DNA of 64,000 nucleotides from Phymorhynchus buccinoides (lineage: Eukaryota > Mollusca > Gastropoda > Neogastropoda > Raphitomidae): the NCBI GenBank assembly GCA_017654935.2, contig CM065690.1, positions 14,059,417 through 14,123,416 on the forward strand, given 5' to 3'. Below, piece by piece: positions 62,691 to 64,000 of this stretch. The translations under genes and the position numbers were made by a program. The notes under the pieces are model-generated. The model was not told where the DNA came from and ran no database searches. It worked only from the letters and a program-made list of their open reading frames with translations. Numbering within the stretch: position 1 is the stretch's first letter; each line of letters starts with the position of its first letter.

Positions 62691-63620
62691 AACAAGAGCT
62701 ACACTAAGATGGGCGGAGGTGATAATATAAAAAAAAAGAGACCAGGAAATGGGGTACTGGGGGGGGGGGATGGGGGGGGGGTGTGTGTGTAAGGTAAGAG
62801 AGTAGGTAGGAGAAGAGAAAGTGGAGGGTTTTTTTCTCTCCTCCCAAGAAGGCGAATACAGAATGCTGCAACGGGGGAGACGTACGTAACATCAGATAAC
62901 TGTTACGAGTACACCCAGAGAGAATGTAAGTCTGTGGTACTATACACCTTCCTGTTCAGGCTTTCCAAAGGGGAAGACACACTGCATACGATTCGATCTC
63001 AACGCGATCCGATTGCAACGATGGTTTTGTCAGTCAAGAGTCACGTGAACTTCTTCCGTCCATTTTTTTAAATTAATTTTTTTAATTCTACTCTTTCCGC
63101 TCGCTAAACTCACCTCCGATACTCGAATCAAATCAAATGTCTGATACTTCTTCTTCTTCTTCTTTTTCGATCGCTCACAGTTTCCTGTCATATGAGCGTA
63201 GATGCGTCATGCTGCCGTTATGCGCCTAACTAAGAAATAGTTAGGCCCAGCATGTCCGACTTCGGCTAAGGAAATCTTTGTAAGAATTTATTTTAAAAAA
63301 AAATTAAAAAAGGCAGGAGAATGGACCAGTAAGATAGAAAGATAGCGGATGACGGTAAGCAAAGGGAAAAGGCAGAGTCAAAGAGAGTGACGGATTAGAG
63401 GAAGTTACAAGCACAGAACTTCCAGAAGGTGGGGGAACTATTTGTACGAAAAAGACCCCCCGGTATCCCGGGGGGGGGGGGGGGGGTGTCCTGATACAAA
63501 TATAGATATTTCATCAGATTCGTTGTACAGGGGGGAGATTAAGATTAAAATTATAACCCCGTCGACAACTAAGGCCATGTCAGGGCTTTCACCACGTTAA
63601 ATCTTAGGACGTATTATGTA

Positions 63621-63654
63621 GGGGGAGGGGGGGGGGGGGGGGGAGGGGGGGGGG

Positions 63655-63744
<90 letters not shown>

Positions 63745-63751
63745 GGGGGGG
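63621..63751. repeat. ~130-nt almost pure poly-G tract
   Basis: Nearly uninterrupted G with four or five single A/T breaks. Shorter G runs occur at 62760-62780 and 63470-63487. The true length may be wrong, because assemblers and polymerases fail on such tracts. Confidence 0.93.
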
Positions 63752-64000
63752 AACCACAGTGAACATGAACTAAGTAAGGATTACATCCTATTTAGACAGT
63801 AGGATTTCACGGGAATCATGCCCATTGGGGTCGAATCGTATTCAGTGTGGCTGGCCGCCTCAACTGAAGAGACTTCCACGCATTACTCCCAAGGCTACAT
63901 GTATACAAGACATCTAGTGAAGTACAGTACGCGTGTATAACATGGGCGTTCTTTGAACTAGGCAGCAGCTGTGCTAAGAAGTTTCTGAAAGAAGCAGATG

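Overview
The window is a piece of an animal nuclear genome: genes split into short exons with GT/AG introns, very long simple repeats, and many small DNA transposons. The coding content is one gene on the minus strand, an afadin/canoe homologue (cell-junction scaffold). The transposon and retroelement mix (tRNA-type SINEs, a C2H2-tailed non-LTR element, a Penelope-like fragment, TTAA- and TA-type MITEs) and the very long (GA)n tracts suggest a marine lophotrochozoan, most likely a gastropod mollusc. The taxon is a low-confidence inference; afadin itself is a confident call.

Layout, read 5' to 3' on the minus strand (right to left). 54.6-64 kb is intron or upstream sequence made mostly of microsatellites and MITEs, with no exon I recognise. 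From 54,594 down to 17,838 I can chain 20 exons with matching splice phases. Their summed length is 5,250 nt, exactly 1,750 codons including a stop. They encode the end of the second Ras-associating domain, the FHA domain, the dilute (DIL) domain, the PDZ domain, a long proline/glutamine-rich disordered region, and C-terminal coiled coil. The first part of the protein lies beyond the right edge. A 500-base run of N occupies 16,001-16,500.

Left of the gap, 1-15.8 kb is a second, near-identical copy (copy A) of 36.43-52.7 kb (copy B): the FHA, DIL and first two PDZ exons with their introns. Copy A lacks one FHA exon, so its exons do not join in frame. It abuts a scaffolding gap and runs off the left edge. 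It is therefore either a partial tandem duplication or the other haplotype placed next to the primary one. The two copies differ by clean presence/absence of several mobile elements and by the size of a minisatellite.

The most unusual theme is local. At seven places in this one gene, an exon edge with its splice site has been tandemly copied into the neighbouring intron or lies against a tandem array. In the strongest case the 3' half of the FHA exon plus its splice donor forms a minisatellite of about 8 units in copy A and about 13 in copy B. The window also shows unusually readable transposon stratigraphy: a four-element nest at 31,971-32,866, a MITE inserted into its own family at 62,193-62,690, a 6-bp-TSD family with an empty-site control, the 5' end of a piggyBac-type element, hAT transposase remnants, and a U2 snRNA-derived retroposon.
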